DNA of 64,000 nucleotides from Candidatus Onthomonas avicola. Its GTDB lineage: Bacteria; Bacillota; Clostridia; Oscillospirales; Oscillospiraceae. A program made the translations under genes and the position numbers. The stretch covers positions 34,237 through 98,236 of the forward strand of contig DVJB01000061.1 of NCBI GenBank assembly GCA_018710845.1. The letters run 5' to 3'. Shown here one piece after another: positions 19,356-28,968 of this stretch (its first letter is position 1; the number at the start of each line of letters is the position of its first letter). The notes beneath the pieces are model-generated. The model was not told the origin of the DNA. It made no database searches and saw only the letters and a program-made list of their open reading frames with translations.

Positions 19356-20261
19356 TCAGGTCTCCCCCTCCCGCGCGGGGTTGACGTGGACCATGCAGTG
19401 CTTGACGGAGGGGAAGCTGCGCTCGATCTCGTCGTGCACCTGCTGGGCGATGCCGTGCGCGGCGACGAGGGAAAGCGAGCCGTCGGCGGCGATCTCCACA
19501 TCGACGTAGATGCGCGCGCCAAACTGCCGGGTCTTGAGCAGGTCCAGGCCGAGCACGCCGGGCTGGTGGAGGATGCTGGTGCGCATCTCCTCCTCCAGCT
19601 CGGGCGAGGCGGCGTGGTCGGTGAGCTGCTCCACCGCGCCGCGGAAGATGTTCACCGCCGCCCGGAGGATAAACAGGCAGATGACCAAGCTGGCGACCGG
19701 GTCGAGCACCGGATAGCCCAGCCGCGCCCCGGCGATGCCGATCAGGCCGCCGAGGGAGGAGAGGGCGTCCGAGCGGTGGTCCCAGGCCACCGCCATGAGG
19801 GAGGAAGAGCCGCTCTTGCGCGCGGCCCGGCGGGTGTAGTGGTACATCCCCTCTTTCACGGCGATGGAGGCCGCCGCCGCCCACAGGGCGAGCAGGCCGG
19901 GCACGGCGAGCGTCCCCTCCTGCGCGGCAAGGATGTTCTGCACGCCGGCCCAGCCGAGGGCGCAACCGGTGACGGCGATCAGCGCCGAGAGCAAAATGGC
20001 CACAATGCACTCGAGCCGCTCATGGCCGTACTCGTGGTCCTGATCGGCGGCCCGGCCGGAGAGCTTGAGGCCGACCATCACCATCAGGGTGGAGAAGATA
20101 TCGGAGATGGAGTTGACCGCGTCGGAGATCATCGCTCCCGAGTGGGCGATCAGGCCCGCGGCCAGCTTGCCGGCCGAGAGCAGCAGATTGACGACAACGG
20201 TCTGCCGCGCCACGCGCATGGAAAGGGCGTAGCGGGCGGATTCAGTGTCTGGACTGGACAT
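19356..20261 (-). CDS. Cation diffusion facilitator family transporter
   Basis: GAMISDAVNSISDIFSTLM, AVAWDHRSDALSSLGGLIG; start MSSPDTES with RBS GGAGGG. Confidence 0.9.
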   Translation of the reverse strand: MSSPDTESARYALSMRVARQTVVVNLLLSAGKLAAGLIAHSGAMISDAVNSISDIFSTLMVMVGLKLSGRAADQDHEYGHERLECIVAILLSALIAVTGCALGWAGVQNILAAQEGTLAVPGLLALWAAAASIAVKEGMYHYTRRAARKSGSSSLMAVAWDHRSDALSSLGGLIGIAGARLGYPVLDPVASLVICLFILRAAVNIFRGAVEQLTDHAASPELEEEMRTSILHQPGVLGLDLLKTRQFGARIYVDVEIAADGSLSLVAAHGIAQQVHDEIERSFPSVKHCMVHVNPAREGET

Positions 20262-20316
20262 GGAGAGATCCCTCCCGGTTTTGACAGACGGCGGCAGACT
20301 TCTGTGAAAAACAGAA

Positions 20317-20350
20317 ACATCCATGGGAACAACTGGTTTCCCACGGATGT
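20317..20350 (-). terminator. Hairpin followed by a T-run on the minus strand, probable terminator for the VTT-domain gene
   Basis: ACATCCATGGGAAC ... GTTTCCCACGGATGT; minus strand continues TTTCTGTTTTT. Confidence 0.55.
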
Positions 20351-20503
20351 GTGTCTCTTCTCCGCTGCCTTACGGCCCGGCCGAAGCCTGATCAGTCTGC
20401 CAAGATATGTCAGATTGGTTTGGGATACTCTACCATGCCGCCGGCCGTAAAGTCAAGGCTAACCGGACGGGAAATTGCGACGTTCCGGGGCTATGGCCGC
20501 CGG

Positions 20504-21178
20504 TCACCTGCGAAAGCGGCGCACGATCGCGTCCTCAATCCTGTCCCCGTACTTCAGGCCAAAGTAGAACAGCAGCGCCAGCGCCAGTGCCAGCGGCGGA
20601 ATGGCCAGCGGGGGGATGGAAAACGCGCTGCCGCCGAGGGCGCAGGCCACCAGCAGCCCCCAGGGCCGGGTGAACAGGGCGATGAGGGCAAAGCGCCGGA
20701 AGGGGATGTCGGTCAGGCCGGCGAGGATGCACAACAGGTCGTCCGGGAAGAAAGGAAAGAGAAAGGTGAGCACGAGAAAGGTGTCCCGCTTGCGCTCAAT
20801 CAGGTCAAGATAGCGCGCCGAGAGCTTCTCCGAGACGAACTTCTGAGCAAACGATCGCCCGAAAAAACGCGCAAGCGCGAAGACAATGCAGCTTCCCAGC
20901 GCCACGGCGACCGCCGTGAGGAGGAAACTCGCCACCGTGCCGAACAGCAGCCCGCCCGCCGCGGCGGTGATATTGCTCGGGATGGGCGCGATGACAACCG
21001 AGAAGAGCTGGAGCAGAAAGAAGGCCGCCTCTCCCCAGGGGGAGAACTGGTCCACCCAGTCGCGGACGGATTCAGCGCTGTACCCGTCGGCAAACACCTG
21101 TGTGCGCAGGAAATAGAATGCGACGCCGGCCGCAGCCAGCAGCGGGATGAGCCAGAGCAGCCTGCTTTTCTTCTCCAT
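20504..21178 (-). CDS. TVP38/TMEM64 (VTT domain) family membrane protein
   Basis: IPSNITAAAGGLLFGTVASFLLTAVAVALGSCIVFALARFFGR; MEKKSRLLW start with RBS AGAGGTGG. Confidence 0.82.
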   Translation of the reverse strand: MEKKSRLLWLIPLLAAAGVAFYFLRTQVFADGYSAESVRDWVDQFSPWGEAAFFLLQLFSVVIAPIPSNITAAAGGLLFGTVASFLLTAVAVALGSCIVFALARFFGRSFAQKFVSEKLSARYLDLIERKRDTFLVLTFLFPFFPDDLLCILAGLTDIPFRRFALIALFTRPWGLLVACALGGSAFSIPPLAIPPLALALALLFYFGLKYGDRIEDAIVRRFRR

Positions 21179-21371
21179 CGAAACCACCTCTTCTGTCATA
21201 CTAACAGAATACCATTTTTCTATAAAGAAGGGGATAAGATTTTCTAAAAAATTTATGAAAAATTGGGGGAAGGGCGAAGCGCTGCGGACGGTGGTATTTC
21301 TGCGGCGGCTGTGATACAATATAAACTGTGAAAATCTGCCGTGTCCATACGGCGGGAAATGGGGAAACGCG

Positions 21372-24032
21372 ATGAAACTGATGGTCCTGGACGGAAACTC
21401 CATTGTCAACCGGGCCTTTTACGGGGTGCGCCTGCTCAGCACCCGCGACGGGCTGTACACCAACGCCATTTACGGCTTTCTCAATATCCTGCAAAAGCTG
21501 GTGGACGAGGAGGGGCCGGACGCCCTGTGCGTTGCCTTTGACCTCAAGGCGCCCGCCTTCCGCCATCTCGCCTATGAGGGCTACAAGGCCACGCGCCACG
21601 GCATGCCGGAGGAGCTGGCGATGCAGATGCCGGTGCTGAAAGAAGTGCTCGGGGCGATGAATATCCCCCGCTATGAGCTGGAGGGCTGGGAGGCGGACGA
21701 CCTGCTGGGCACGATCTCCCGCCGCTGCGAGGCGGCCGGCTGGGACTGCACCGTGGTCACCGGCGACAAGGACTCTCTCCAGCTCATCACGGAACACACC
21801 AGCGTCAAGCTGGTCTCCACCCGCATGGGTCAGACCACCACGCGCGAGATGACACCGGAGACCTTCCGGGAGGAATACGGCTTTGACCCGATCCATATCA
21901 TCGATCTCAAGAGCCTGATGGGGGACTCGTCGGACAACATCCCCGGCGTCAAGGGGGTGGGGGAGAAGACGGCGATGGACCTGCTACGCCGTTACCACTC
22001 GGTGCGGGAGATCTACGAGCGCTTTGACGAGCTGGAGCTGCGGCCCGCCCTGCGCAAGAAGCTGGACGAGGGGCGCGAGATGGCAAAGCTCTCCTATGAC
22101 CTCGCCACCATCCGCTGCGACGCCCCGCTGGCGTTCGCCCCGGAGGACGCCCTGCGCCGCCCGGTGGACCGCGGCGCTCTCTACCAGCTCTTTTTGAAGC
22201 TGGAGTTCACCAAGATGATTGAAAAATACGGCCTCACCCCGGAGGAGGGGGAGACCGCCGGTGAGGAGACCTATACCGGCACCGTCACCTCCGAGGTGGT
22301 GGAGGACGCCGCGCGGCTGGACGAACTGCTCGCGCTCTGGGAGCGGCAGGACGTCGTCGCGGTGCTCACCCTCCCGGACCTCGCGGGAGTGGCGGTGGTC
22401 TCTCGCCCCTCGGAGGAAGAGGAGCTGGCGAGCCTCCTGCTGCCCGGCCGCCTGGGGGAGGCGGACTGGCGCCGCGCGCTGGAGACGCTCTTCTCCGCGC
22501 GGGTGCGCAAGGCGGGCCACCAGGTCAAAGAGCTGATGGGGGACCTCCTCGCCCATGGCCTGGCCACCGACGGCTTTGTGTTCGATACGGCGCTGGCGGC
22601 CTATCTGCTCGCCCCGACGGACGGCAGCTACAGCCTGGAGAAACTGGCGATGCACTACTTTCACGCCGAGCTGCCGGACGCGAAGACCTTCACCTCGCCC
22701 GACGCCTTCGCCCCTTTGGGCGATACCCGCCAGGCGGAGGCGAACTTCCTCTGGCACGCGGGGCTCGTGCGCTGCCTGTACGATGAGCTGCGCGGCCGGC
22801 TGGAGGAGCTGGACATGCTTCCGCTCCTGGAGACAGTAGAGCTGCCGCTCTGTCCGGTGCTCGCCGAGATGGAGCGCGCGGGCTTTCTGGTGGACCGCAA
22901 GGCGCTGGCCGAGTTCGGCGAGATGCTGGCGGAGAACATTCAGACCCACCAGGCGGCGATCTACCGCTATGCCGGGCACGAGTTTAACATCAACTCCACC
23001 CAGCAGCTCGGCGCGGTGCTCTTTGACGAGCTGAACCTTCCGGCCATGAAGAAGACCAAGCGTGGCTACTCCACCAACGCCGAGGTGCTGGAAAAGCTCA
23101 GACCCTATCATCCCATCATCGGGGAGATTCTGGACTACCGCCAGCTCACCAAGCTCAAGAGCACCTATGTGGACGGGCTGACCAAGGTGATCGCCGCCGA
23201 CGGGCGGATCCACACCAGCTTTCAGAACACGGTCACCGCCACCGGGCGCCTCTCCTCCACCGAGCCAAACCTGCAAAACATCCCGGTGCGCACCCCCCTG
23301 GGGGCGGAGATGCGCAAGATGTTCCTCGCCGCGCCGGGGAACGTCCTGGTGGACGCGGACTACTCCCAGATCGAACTGCGGCTGCTGGCCCACATCGCGG
23401 GAGACGAGGCGATGCAGGAGGGCTTTCGCACCGGCGCGGACGTGCACACCGCCACCGCCGCCTGGGTCTTCGGCGTGCCGGAGGAGGAGGTCACCCGCCA
23501 GATGCGCTCGTCGGCCAAGGCGGTCAACTTCGGCATTGTCTACGGCATCTCCGCCTTCTCTCTCGCGCAGGACATCGGCGTGACCCAGCGCCAGGCGAAG
23601 GAGTACATGGACCGCTATTTTGAAAAGTACTCCGGAATCCGCGACTATGAGAAGAACGTCGTCGCCGAGGCGCGCGAGCGCGGCTACGTTTCCACCCTGA
23701 TGGGGCGGCGGCGCTGGCTGCCCGAGCTCAAGAGCTCCAACTTCAACACGCGCTCCTTCGGCGAGCGGGTCGCGCTCAATATGCCCATCCAGGGCACGGC
23801 GGCGGACATCATCAAGCTGGCGATGGTCCGCGTCCAGAACCGCCTGAAGGCGGAGGGCCTGCGCGGCCGGCTTGTATTACAGGTTCACGACGAGCTCATC
23901 GTCGAGTGCCCGGCGGAAGAGGGGAAGACGGTCGCCCGGCTGCTGGAAGAGGAGATGGAGGGGGTCATGACGCTCTCTGTCCCCCTGGTGGCGGAGGCCA
24001 AGATCGGCGTGCGCTGGGCGGACGCGCACTGA
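21372..24032 (+). CDS. polA: DNA polymerase I
   Basis: 5'-nuclease N-term (MVLDGNSIVNRAFYG) and polymerase motifs DYSQIELRLLAHIAGD, MRSSAKAVNFGIVYGIS, LQVHDELIVE. Confidence 0.96.
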   Translation: MKLMVLDGNSIVNRAFYGVRLLSTRDGLYTNAIYGFLNILQKLVDEEGPDALCVAFDLKAPAFRHLAYEGYKATRHGMPEELAMQMPVLKEVLGAMNIPRYELEGWEADDLLGTISRRCEAAGWDCTVVTGDKDSLQLITEHTSVKLVSTRMGQTTTREMTPETFREEYGFDPIHIIDLKSLMGDSSDNIPGVKGVGEKTAMDLLRRYHSVREIYERFDELELRPALRKKLDEGREMAKLSYDLATIRCDAPLAFAPEDALRRPVDRGALYQLFLKLEFTKMIEKYGLTPEEGETAGEETYTGTVTSEVVEDAARLDELLALWERQDVVAVLTLPDLAGVAVVSRPSEEEELASLLLPGRLGEADWRRALETLFSARVRKAGHQVKELMGDLLAHGLATDGFVFDTALAAYLLAPTDGSYSLEKLAMHYFHAELPDAKTFTSPDAFAPLGDTRQAEANFLWHAGLVRCLYDELRGRLEELDMLPLLETVELPLCPVLAEMERAGFLVDRKALAEFGEMLAENIQTHQAAIYRYAGHEFNINSTQQLGAVLFDELNLPAMKKTKRGYSTNAEVLEKLRPYHPIIGEILDYRQLTKLKSTYVDGLTKVIAADGRIHTSFQNTVTATGRLSSTEPNLQNIPVRTPLGAEMRKMFLAAPGNVLVDADYSQIELRLLAHIAGDEAMQEGFRTGADVHTATAAWVFGVPEEEVTRQMRSSAKAVNFGIVYGISAFSLAQDIGVTQRQAKEYMDRYFEKYSGIRDYEKNVVAEARERGYVSTLMGRRRWLPELKSSNFNTRSFGERVALNMPIQGTAADIIKLAMVRVQNRLKAEGLRGRLVLQVHDELIVECPAEEGKTVARLLEEEMEGVMTLSVPLVAEAKIGVRWADAH

Positions 24033-24072
24033 GCGCGCGGAGCCGGCGTACCTGCCCCGCAAGGAGGATCAC

Positions 24073-24558
24073 ATGGAAGAAAAACAGTACGTCTCCTACC
24101 GGCTGCGGCCGATGGACCGGGAGATGATTCCACAGATTGTCCGGCTGGAACGGGAGAATTTCTCCCTCCCCTGGACGGAGGAGATGCTGTTGGAGGAGCT
24201 GGAGAGCCTCAACAGCAGCTGCATCGCCGCCGTCACCGAGGACGGGACGGTACTGGGCTATGCCAGCCTGACCGTCGTGCTGGACGAGGGGTATATCAAT
24301 AACATCGCCGTGCGCGCCGACTGCCGCCGGCAGGGGATCGCCTCCGCCCTGCTGCGGGTGTTTTTGCGCTTTGCCCGCGCGCAGCAGCTCGCCTTTCTCA
24401 CCCTGGAGGTGCGCGAGAGCAACGCCGCTGCCCGCGCCCTGTATGACAGGTTCTGCTTTCAGGAGGTGGGGCGGCGCAAGAATTACTACGACAAGCCGGC
24501 GGAGGACGCGATCTTGATGACGCGCTACCTCACCGCCGGGGAGGAGGGGACGGAATGA
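24073..24558 (+). CDS. rimI: Ribosomal protein alanine N-acetyltransferase
   Basis: GNAT motif NNIAVRADCRRQGIASALL; between polA and tsaD. Confidence 0.88.
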   Translation: MEEKQYVSYRLRPMDREMIPQIVRLERENFSLPWTEEMLLEELESLNSSCIAAVTEDGTVLGYASLTVVLDEGYINNIAVRADCRRQGIASALLRVFLRFARAQQLAFLTLEVRESNAAARALYDRFCFQEVGRRKNYYDKPAEDAILMTRYLTAGEEGTE

Positions 24559-25574
24559 ACATCCTGGCAGTGGAGTCCTCCTGCGACGAGACCGCCGTCG
24601 CCGTCGTGCGCGACGGGCGGACGGTGCTCTCCGACGCGATTGCCTCCCAGGTGGAGATGCACACCCTCTACGGCGGCGTCGTGCCCGAGATCGCCTCGCG
24701 CAAGCACCTGGAGGCGATCGCCCAGCTCGCCGACCGCGCGCTGGAGGAGGCGGGGCTGACGCGCCGGGAGATCGACGCGGTCGCCTGTACCTACGCCCCC
24801 GGCCTGATCGGCGCGGTGCTGGTGGGGCTGAATTTCGCCAAGGCGGTCTCTTATGCGCTCGATGTCCCGCTCATCCCGGTGCACCATATCCGCGGGCACA
24901 TCGCGGCCAACTACATCACCCACCCCGCGCTCGAGCCGCCCTTTCTCTGCCTCTGCGTCTCCGGCGGCAACACGCTGATCGTGGACGTGGAGGACTATAC
25001 CCGCCTGCGCCTGCTCGGCGCGACCCGGGACGACGCGGCGGGGGAGTGCTTTGACAAGGTGGCCCGCGTGCTCGGCATCGGCTACCCCGGCGGCGGCCCG
25101 ATGGACCGCCTGGCCAAGGGGGGAGACGATCAGAAATATCCTCTCCCGCGCTCCAAGGTGGACGGCGCGCCGCTGGATATGTCCTTTTCCGGTCTCAAGA
25201 CGGCGGCGCTCAACCTGATCCACAACGCCGCGCAGAAGGGGGAGGCGCTCGACCTTGCGTCTTTCGCCGCCTCCTTCGCCGCGGCGGTGAGCGACGAGCT
25301 GGTGCCGCGCGTGATGCTGGCGGCCCGGCAGACCGGCCGGCGGAAGATCGCCGCGGCCGGCGGCGTGGCGGCCAACAGCCGCATCCGCCGCGACCTGGAG
25401 AGCGCCTGCCGGGCGGAGGGCTGTGAGCTCTATCTCCCCGAGCTGCGCCTGTGCGGGGACAACGGGGCGATGATCGGCTGTCAGGGCTACTACGAGTATC
25501 AGGCCGGCGCGCGCGCCGGGCTCGACCTCAACGGCTTTGCCAGCCGGCCGGTGGATGCCCCTGGCTGGGCGTGA
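24555..25574 (+). CDS. tsaD: tRNA N6-adenosine threonylcarbamoyltransferase TsaD
   Basis: NILAVESSCDETAVAVV, IPVHHIRGHIAA, GGVAANSRIR; 4-bp overlap with rimI. Confidence 0.95.
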   Translation: MNILAVESSCDETAVAVVRDGRTVLSDAIASQVEMHTLYGGVVPEIASRKHLEAIAQLADRALEEAGLTRREIDAVACTYAPGLIGAVLVGLNFAKAVSYALDVPLIPVHHIRGHIAANYITHPALEPPFLCLCVSGGNTLIVDVEDYTRLRLLGATRDDAAGECFDKVARVLGIGYPGGGPMDRLAKGGDDQKYPLPRSKVDGAPLDMSFSGLKTAALNLIHNAAQKGEALDLASFAASFAAAVSDELVPRVMLAARQTGRRKIAAAGGVAANSRIRRDLESACRAEGCELYLPELRLCGDNGAMIGCQGYYEYQAGARAGLDLNGFASRPVDAPGWA

Positions 25575-25598
25575 AACGGTTATGTCAACGCCGCCGGC

Positions 25599-25694
25599 TG
25601 TGGAAAACCCGTCCCGCGACGTCCACATCCGACGGGAAAAGCCTTGCGGCGGCTGGATTTTTGCTGTGGAAAAGCCTGTGCACAATGTGCATAA
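25599..25694 (-). promoter_or_regulatory. Cluster of DnaA-box-like 9-mers in one orientation
   Basis: Minus strand TTATGCACA (25686-25694), TTGTGCACA (25677-25685), TTTTCCACA (25665-25673), TTTTCCACA (25599-25607). Confidence 0.5.
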
Positions 25695-25924
25695 CTCTTT
25701 GTAGAGCGCCGGTTGCCCCCGATATTATGCCGGCGGCGGAGAAGGGGCTGTCAAGCGGGCGGCGGGAATTTCTACTTGGCCGCCTGGGATAAAATGCCGG
25801 TCGGGCGCTGTCAGACTTTGTGGGAAATGTCCGCTTGACAGCGCGCCGGCGGGAAAGGGCTATACAAGCAGTATTCGCCCCTTTTCGTCTTTGCCAGCGG
25901 CGGCAAATTTCGGCGTCTTCTGCG

Positions 25925-25962
25925 CGGGAATGATTGCCATTCCCGGCCGGGTATGCTATAAT
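25925..25962 (+). promoter_or_regulatory. trpS promoter with palindromic operator-like site over the -35
   Basis: CGGGAATG-attgc-CATTCCCG (25925-25945) overlapping TTGCCA-N17-TATAAT. Confidence 0.55.
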
Positions 25963-26017
25963 TTACTATCTGTTTGGATTTGATTTTGCACAGTTTTGGA
26001 TAAAGGTCGTGTGAAAG

Positions 26018-27016
26018 ATGGAACAAAAGGGAATTATGCTCTCGGGCATCAAGCCCAGCGGCGAGCTGACGCTCGGCTCCTATCTGGGGGCGATCAAGAA
26101 TTGGGCGGAGCGGGCCGACCAGTTTGAGTGTTATTATTTCATGGCGGACCTGCACGCCATCACCGTCCGGCAAAAGCCGGCCGACCTGCGCCGGCGCACG
26201 CTCGAGCAGCTGGCACAGTATATCGCCTGCGGGCTGGACCCGGAGCGCAACACGCTGTTCATCCAGAGCCATGTGCCGCAGCACGCGGAGCTGGGCTGGG
26301 TGCTCAACTGCTACGCCATGTTCGGCGAGCTGAGCCGGATGACGCAGTTCAAGGACAAGAGCGCGAAGAACGCCGACAACATCAACGGCGGCCTGTTCAC
26401 CTACCCGTCGCTGATGGCGGCCGACATCCTGCTCTATCAGCCGGACTATGTCCCGGTGGGAGAGGACCAGAAGCAGCACGTCGAGCTGACGCGGACCATT
26501 GCGCGGCGCTTTAACAACCTCTATGGCGAGGTGTTCAAGATGCCCGAGCCGTATGTGCCCAAGGTGGGCGCGCGCATCATGAGCCTGACCGACCCGACGT
26601 CCAAGATGAGCAAGTCGGAGGACGCCGACACCGGCCGCGTCTGCCTGATGGACCGCCCGGAGGACATCATGCGCGCCTTCAAGCGCGCGGTCACCGACAG
26701 CGAGAACACCATCCGCTTTGACCGGGAGAACAAGCCGGGCATCTCCAACCTGATGACCATCTACTCCGCCGCCACCGGCCGGAGCTATGAGGAGATCACC
26801 CGGGAGTTTGACGGCCGCGGCTACGGGGTGTTCAAAACCGCTGTGGGCGAGAGCGTGGTCGAGCTGCTGCGCCCGATCCGGGAGCAGAGCGAGCGGCTGC
26901 TTGCCGACAAGGGGTATCTCGAGTCGGTCTACCGCGCCGGGGCGGAGAAGGCGGGCCATATCGCCAATAAGACGCTCCGCAAGGTCTACAAAAAGGTGGG
27001 CTTCGTGGCCCGCTGA
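26018..27016 (+). CDS. trpS: Tryptophanyl-tRNA synthetase
   Basis: MLSGIKPSGELTLGSYLGAIKNW, KMSKSE. Confidence 0.95.
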   Translation: MEQKGIMLSGIKPSGELTLGSYLGAIKNWAERADQFECYYFMADLHAITVRQKPADLRRRTLEQLAQYIACGLDPERNTLFIQSHVPQHAELGWVLNCYAMFGELSRMTQFKDKSAKNADNINGGLFTYPSLMAADILLYQPDYVPVGEDQKQHVELTRTIARRFNNLYGEVFKMPEPYVPKVGARIMSLTDPTSKMSKSEDADTGRVCLMDRPEDIMRAFKRAVTDSENTIRFDRENKPGISNLMTIYSAATGRSYEEITREFDGRGYGVFKTAVGESVVELLRPIREQSERLLADKGYLESVYRAGAEKAGHIANKTLRKVYKKVGFVAR

Positions 27017-27104
27017 GACGGCCTGACTGCCGGAAGAGCAAGCGGCGGCGGGCGGCGAAGGCCGTCTGCCGGGCCGCGCAGAAGAAGGAGAACAATCTCG
27101 TGTT

Positions 27105-28265
27105 ATGAGCTTGACCAACTATCATTCCATGGCGATTGTCGTGGCCGCGCTGCTGCTGGCGATGGTGGTCACCATGGTCAGTATGCCGCTGGTGCGCCGT
27201 CTTGCCGTCCGGATGGGGGCTATCGACATGCCCGGCGTGGCGGGGACGGACAGCGAACGCCACCTGCACACCACCCCCACCCCCAGGATGGGCGGGCTGG
27301 CCATCTTTCTGGGCTTTTACTGCTCCATGGCGGCGTTCGTCACCATCAATCCGCAGCAGTCGGCCATGCTGCTCGGAGCGGCGGTGATTGTCCTGCTCGG
27401 CATGGTGGACGACGTGCGCGGCCTGTCGGCCAAGGTGAAGCTGGCCGTCCAGATCGTCGCGGCGGTGATCGCCGTCTCCGGCGGCAGCGTCATCAACTAT
27501 GTCAGCGTCCCCACCTGGATCTCCGAGAGCGGACACCTGAATCTCGGCTGGCTCTCTGTGCCGGTCACGGTGGTCTGGATTGTCCTGATCACCAACGCCG
27601 TCAACCTGATCGACGGGCTGGACGGCTTGGCCGCCGGCGTATCCGCCATCTCGTCGGTCTGCCTGGTGGTGGTGGCCCTGGGCTACTCCGACATCACGGT
27701 CGCGGTGATCTGCGGCGCGCTGGCCGGCGGGTGCATCGGCTTTCTGCCGTACAACATCAGCCCGGCGCGCATCTTTATGGGGGATACCGGCTCGACCTTT
27801 ATTGGCTTTATCCTGGCCGTGGCCTCCATTCAGGGCCTGTTTAAGATCTACGCGATCATCTCCTTTGTGGTCCCCTTTGTCATGCTGGGCCTTCCCATCT
27901 TTGACGTGTGCTTCGCCGTCATCTCCCGCGTGAGCCATGGGGAGAACCCGATGAAGGCCGACCGCAAGCACGTGCACTACCGCCTGCTGGATATGGGCCT
28001 GTCCAAGCAGCAGACGGTGGCGGTGCTCTATCTGGTCTCCGCCTGCCTCGGACTGACGGCGGTGCTGCTGAGCACGACCGACTGCGGCCGCCTCATTCCG
28101 CTGCTGCTGGCCGTGGTGGTGGTGGGCGCCGTCGCCTACCGGCTCTACCGCCACCGCCGCAGCCTGCTCAAGGGCGGGCAGAGACGGCCGGACCTCGACG
28201 TGCGGCCGCGGAAAGAGAACGCTGCCGACCTGGCCCCGACCGACCAGAAAGACGAGCTGGGCTGA
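27105..28265 (+). CDS. Undecaprenyl-phosphate GlcNAc-1-phosphate transferase (MraY/WecA/TagO family)
   Basis: [41 protein letters not shown]. Confidence 0.92.
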   Translation: MSLTNYHSMAIVVAALLLAMVVTMVSMPLVRRLAVRMGAIDMPGVAGTDSERHLHTTPTPRMGGLAIFLGFYCSMAAFVTINPQQSAMLLGAAVIVLLGMVDDVRGLSAKVKLAVQIVAAVIAVSGGSVINYVSVPTWISESGHLNLGWLSVPVTVVWIVLITNAVNLIDGLDGLAAGVSAISSVCLVVVALGYSDITVAVICGALAGGCIGFLPYNISPARIFMGDTGSTFIGFILAVASIQGLFKIYAIISFVVPFVMLGLPIFDVCFAVISRVSHGENPMKADRKHVHYRLLDMGLSKQQTVAVLYLVSACLGLTAVLLSTTDCGRLIPLLLAVVVVGAVAYRLYRHRRSLLKGGQRRPDLDVRPRKENAADLAPTDQKDELG

Positions 28266-28283
28266 GCTGTCTCAGCTCAGCCC
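28259..28283. terminator. Perfect hairpin across the convergent stop codons
   Basis: GGGCTGAGCTG-TCT-CAGCTCAGCCC. Confidence 0.5.
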
Positions 28284-28553
28284 CATCAGCAGAACCAGGG
28301 CGAGGATGATGAGCCATTCCTCGTCGTCCGATTCCCGGAAGAGATAGATGAGGATCAGCAGGAGGAGGATGTCCCCCCGGTCCAAGCGGGAGAGGCCCAG
28401 TTTGTCCCAGATGCCGGGTCCTCCGGCATTTTTTGCGCCGCCGAGCAGTCCCTGCAGAAAGGAAAACGGACCGGATGCGCTGCGGCCGCCGGCCGCCGGC
28501 TCCTCCGGCTCCAGCGGCCGGTAGCCGTCGTGGGGACAGTATCGGTTATACAT
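28272..28553 (-). CDS. Small uncharacterised protein (MYNRYCPHDGY...)
   Basis: RBS-preceded ATG at 28553; C-terminal hydrophobic LLLLILIYLF...LIILALVLLMGLS. Confidence 0.65.
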   Translation of the reverse strand: MYNRYCPHDGYRPLEPEEPAAGGRSASGPFSFLQGLLGGAKNAGGPGIWDKLGLSRLDRGDILLLLILIYLFRESDDEEWLIILALVLLMGLS

Positions 28554-28947
28554 CCTCTCCCCCCTTGAACAGGCCGAGCGCCGAGCGGATGACGCGGCTG
28601 AGACGGGTGATCTGAATGGCCCGCTCCAGTTTTTCCCGCCGCTCCGGGCGCAGGAAGGGGCGAAGCGCGGCCAGAAGCTGCGTTTTTTCATCCTCGCCGC
28701 GGCGGTACTCGCCCAGCAGCGAGACCAGACGTCCCATCGTCCCCGCATCCATTTGACCGAGCAGCTCGCCCAGCGCGCCGGAGCCCGGCTCCGGCGCGGC
28801 GGACGGCTCCTCGGGCGCGGTCCCCTGCGCGTCGGATGTCTCAGACGGGTGGTCCGCGGCGGACAGGGAGTTGGCCAGCGCCATAATCTGCTCCATGGCC
28901 TCGGGTGAGGAGAGAATCTCGTTTAGTTTTTCCTCAAACTCGGCCAT
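28546..28947 (-). CDS. Uncharacterised protein (MAEFEEKLNEILSSPEAMEQIMALANSL...)
   Basis: Intact ORF overlapping the next gene's start; ALRPFLRPERREKLERAIQITRLSRVIRSALG C-term. Confidence 0.65.
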   Translation of the reverse strand: MAEFEEKLNEILSSPEAMEQIMALANSLSAADHPSETSDAQGTAPEEPSAAPEPGSGALGELLGQMDAGTMGRLVSLLGEYRRGEDEKTQLLAALRPFLRPERREKLERAIQITRLSRVIRSALGLFKGGEDV

Positions 28948-28968
28948 GCGGACGCCCCCTCTGCGCGA

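Noticed and set aside
25599-25694. Chromosomal origin of replication
   Set aside because: DnaA-like boxes are present, but there is no dnaA/dnaN/rpmH neighbourhood and no obvious AT-rich unwinding region.
25575-26017. T-box riboswitch upstream of trpS
   Set aside because: No T-box core (AGGGTGGNACCGCG-like) or specifier stem seen; TATAAT at 25957 leaves only a short leader.
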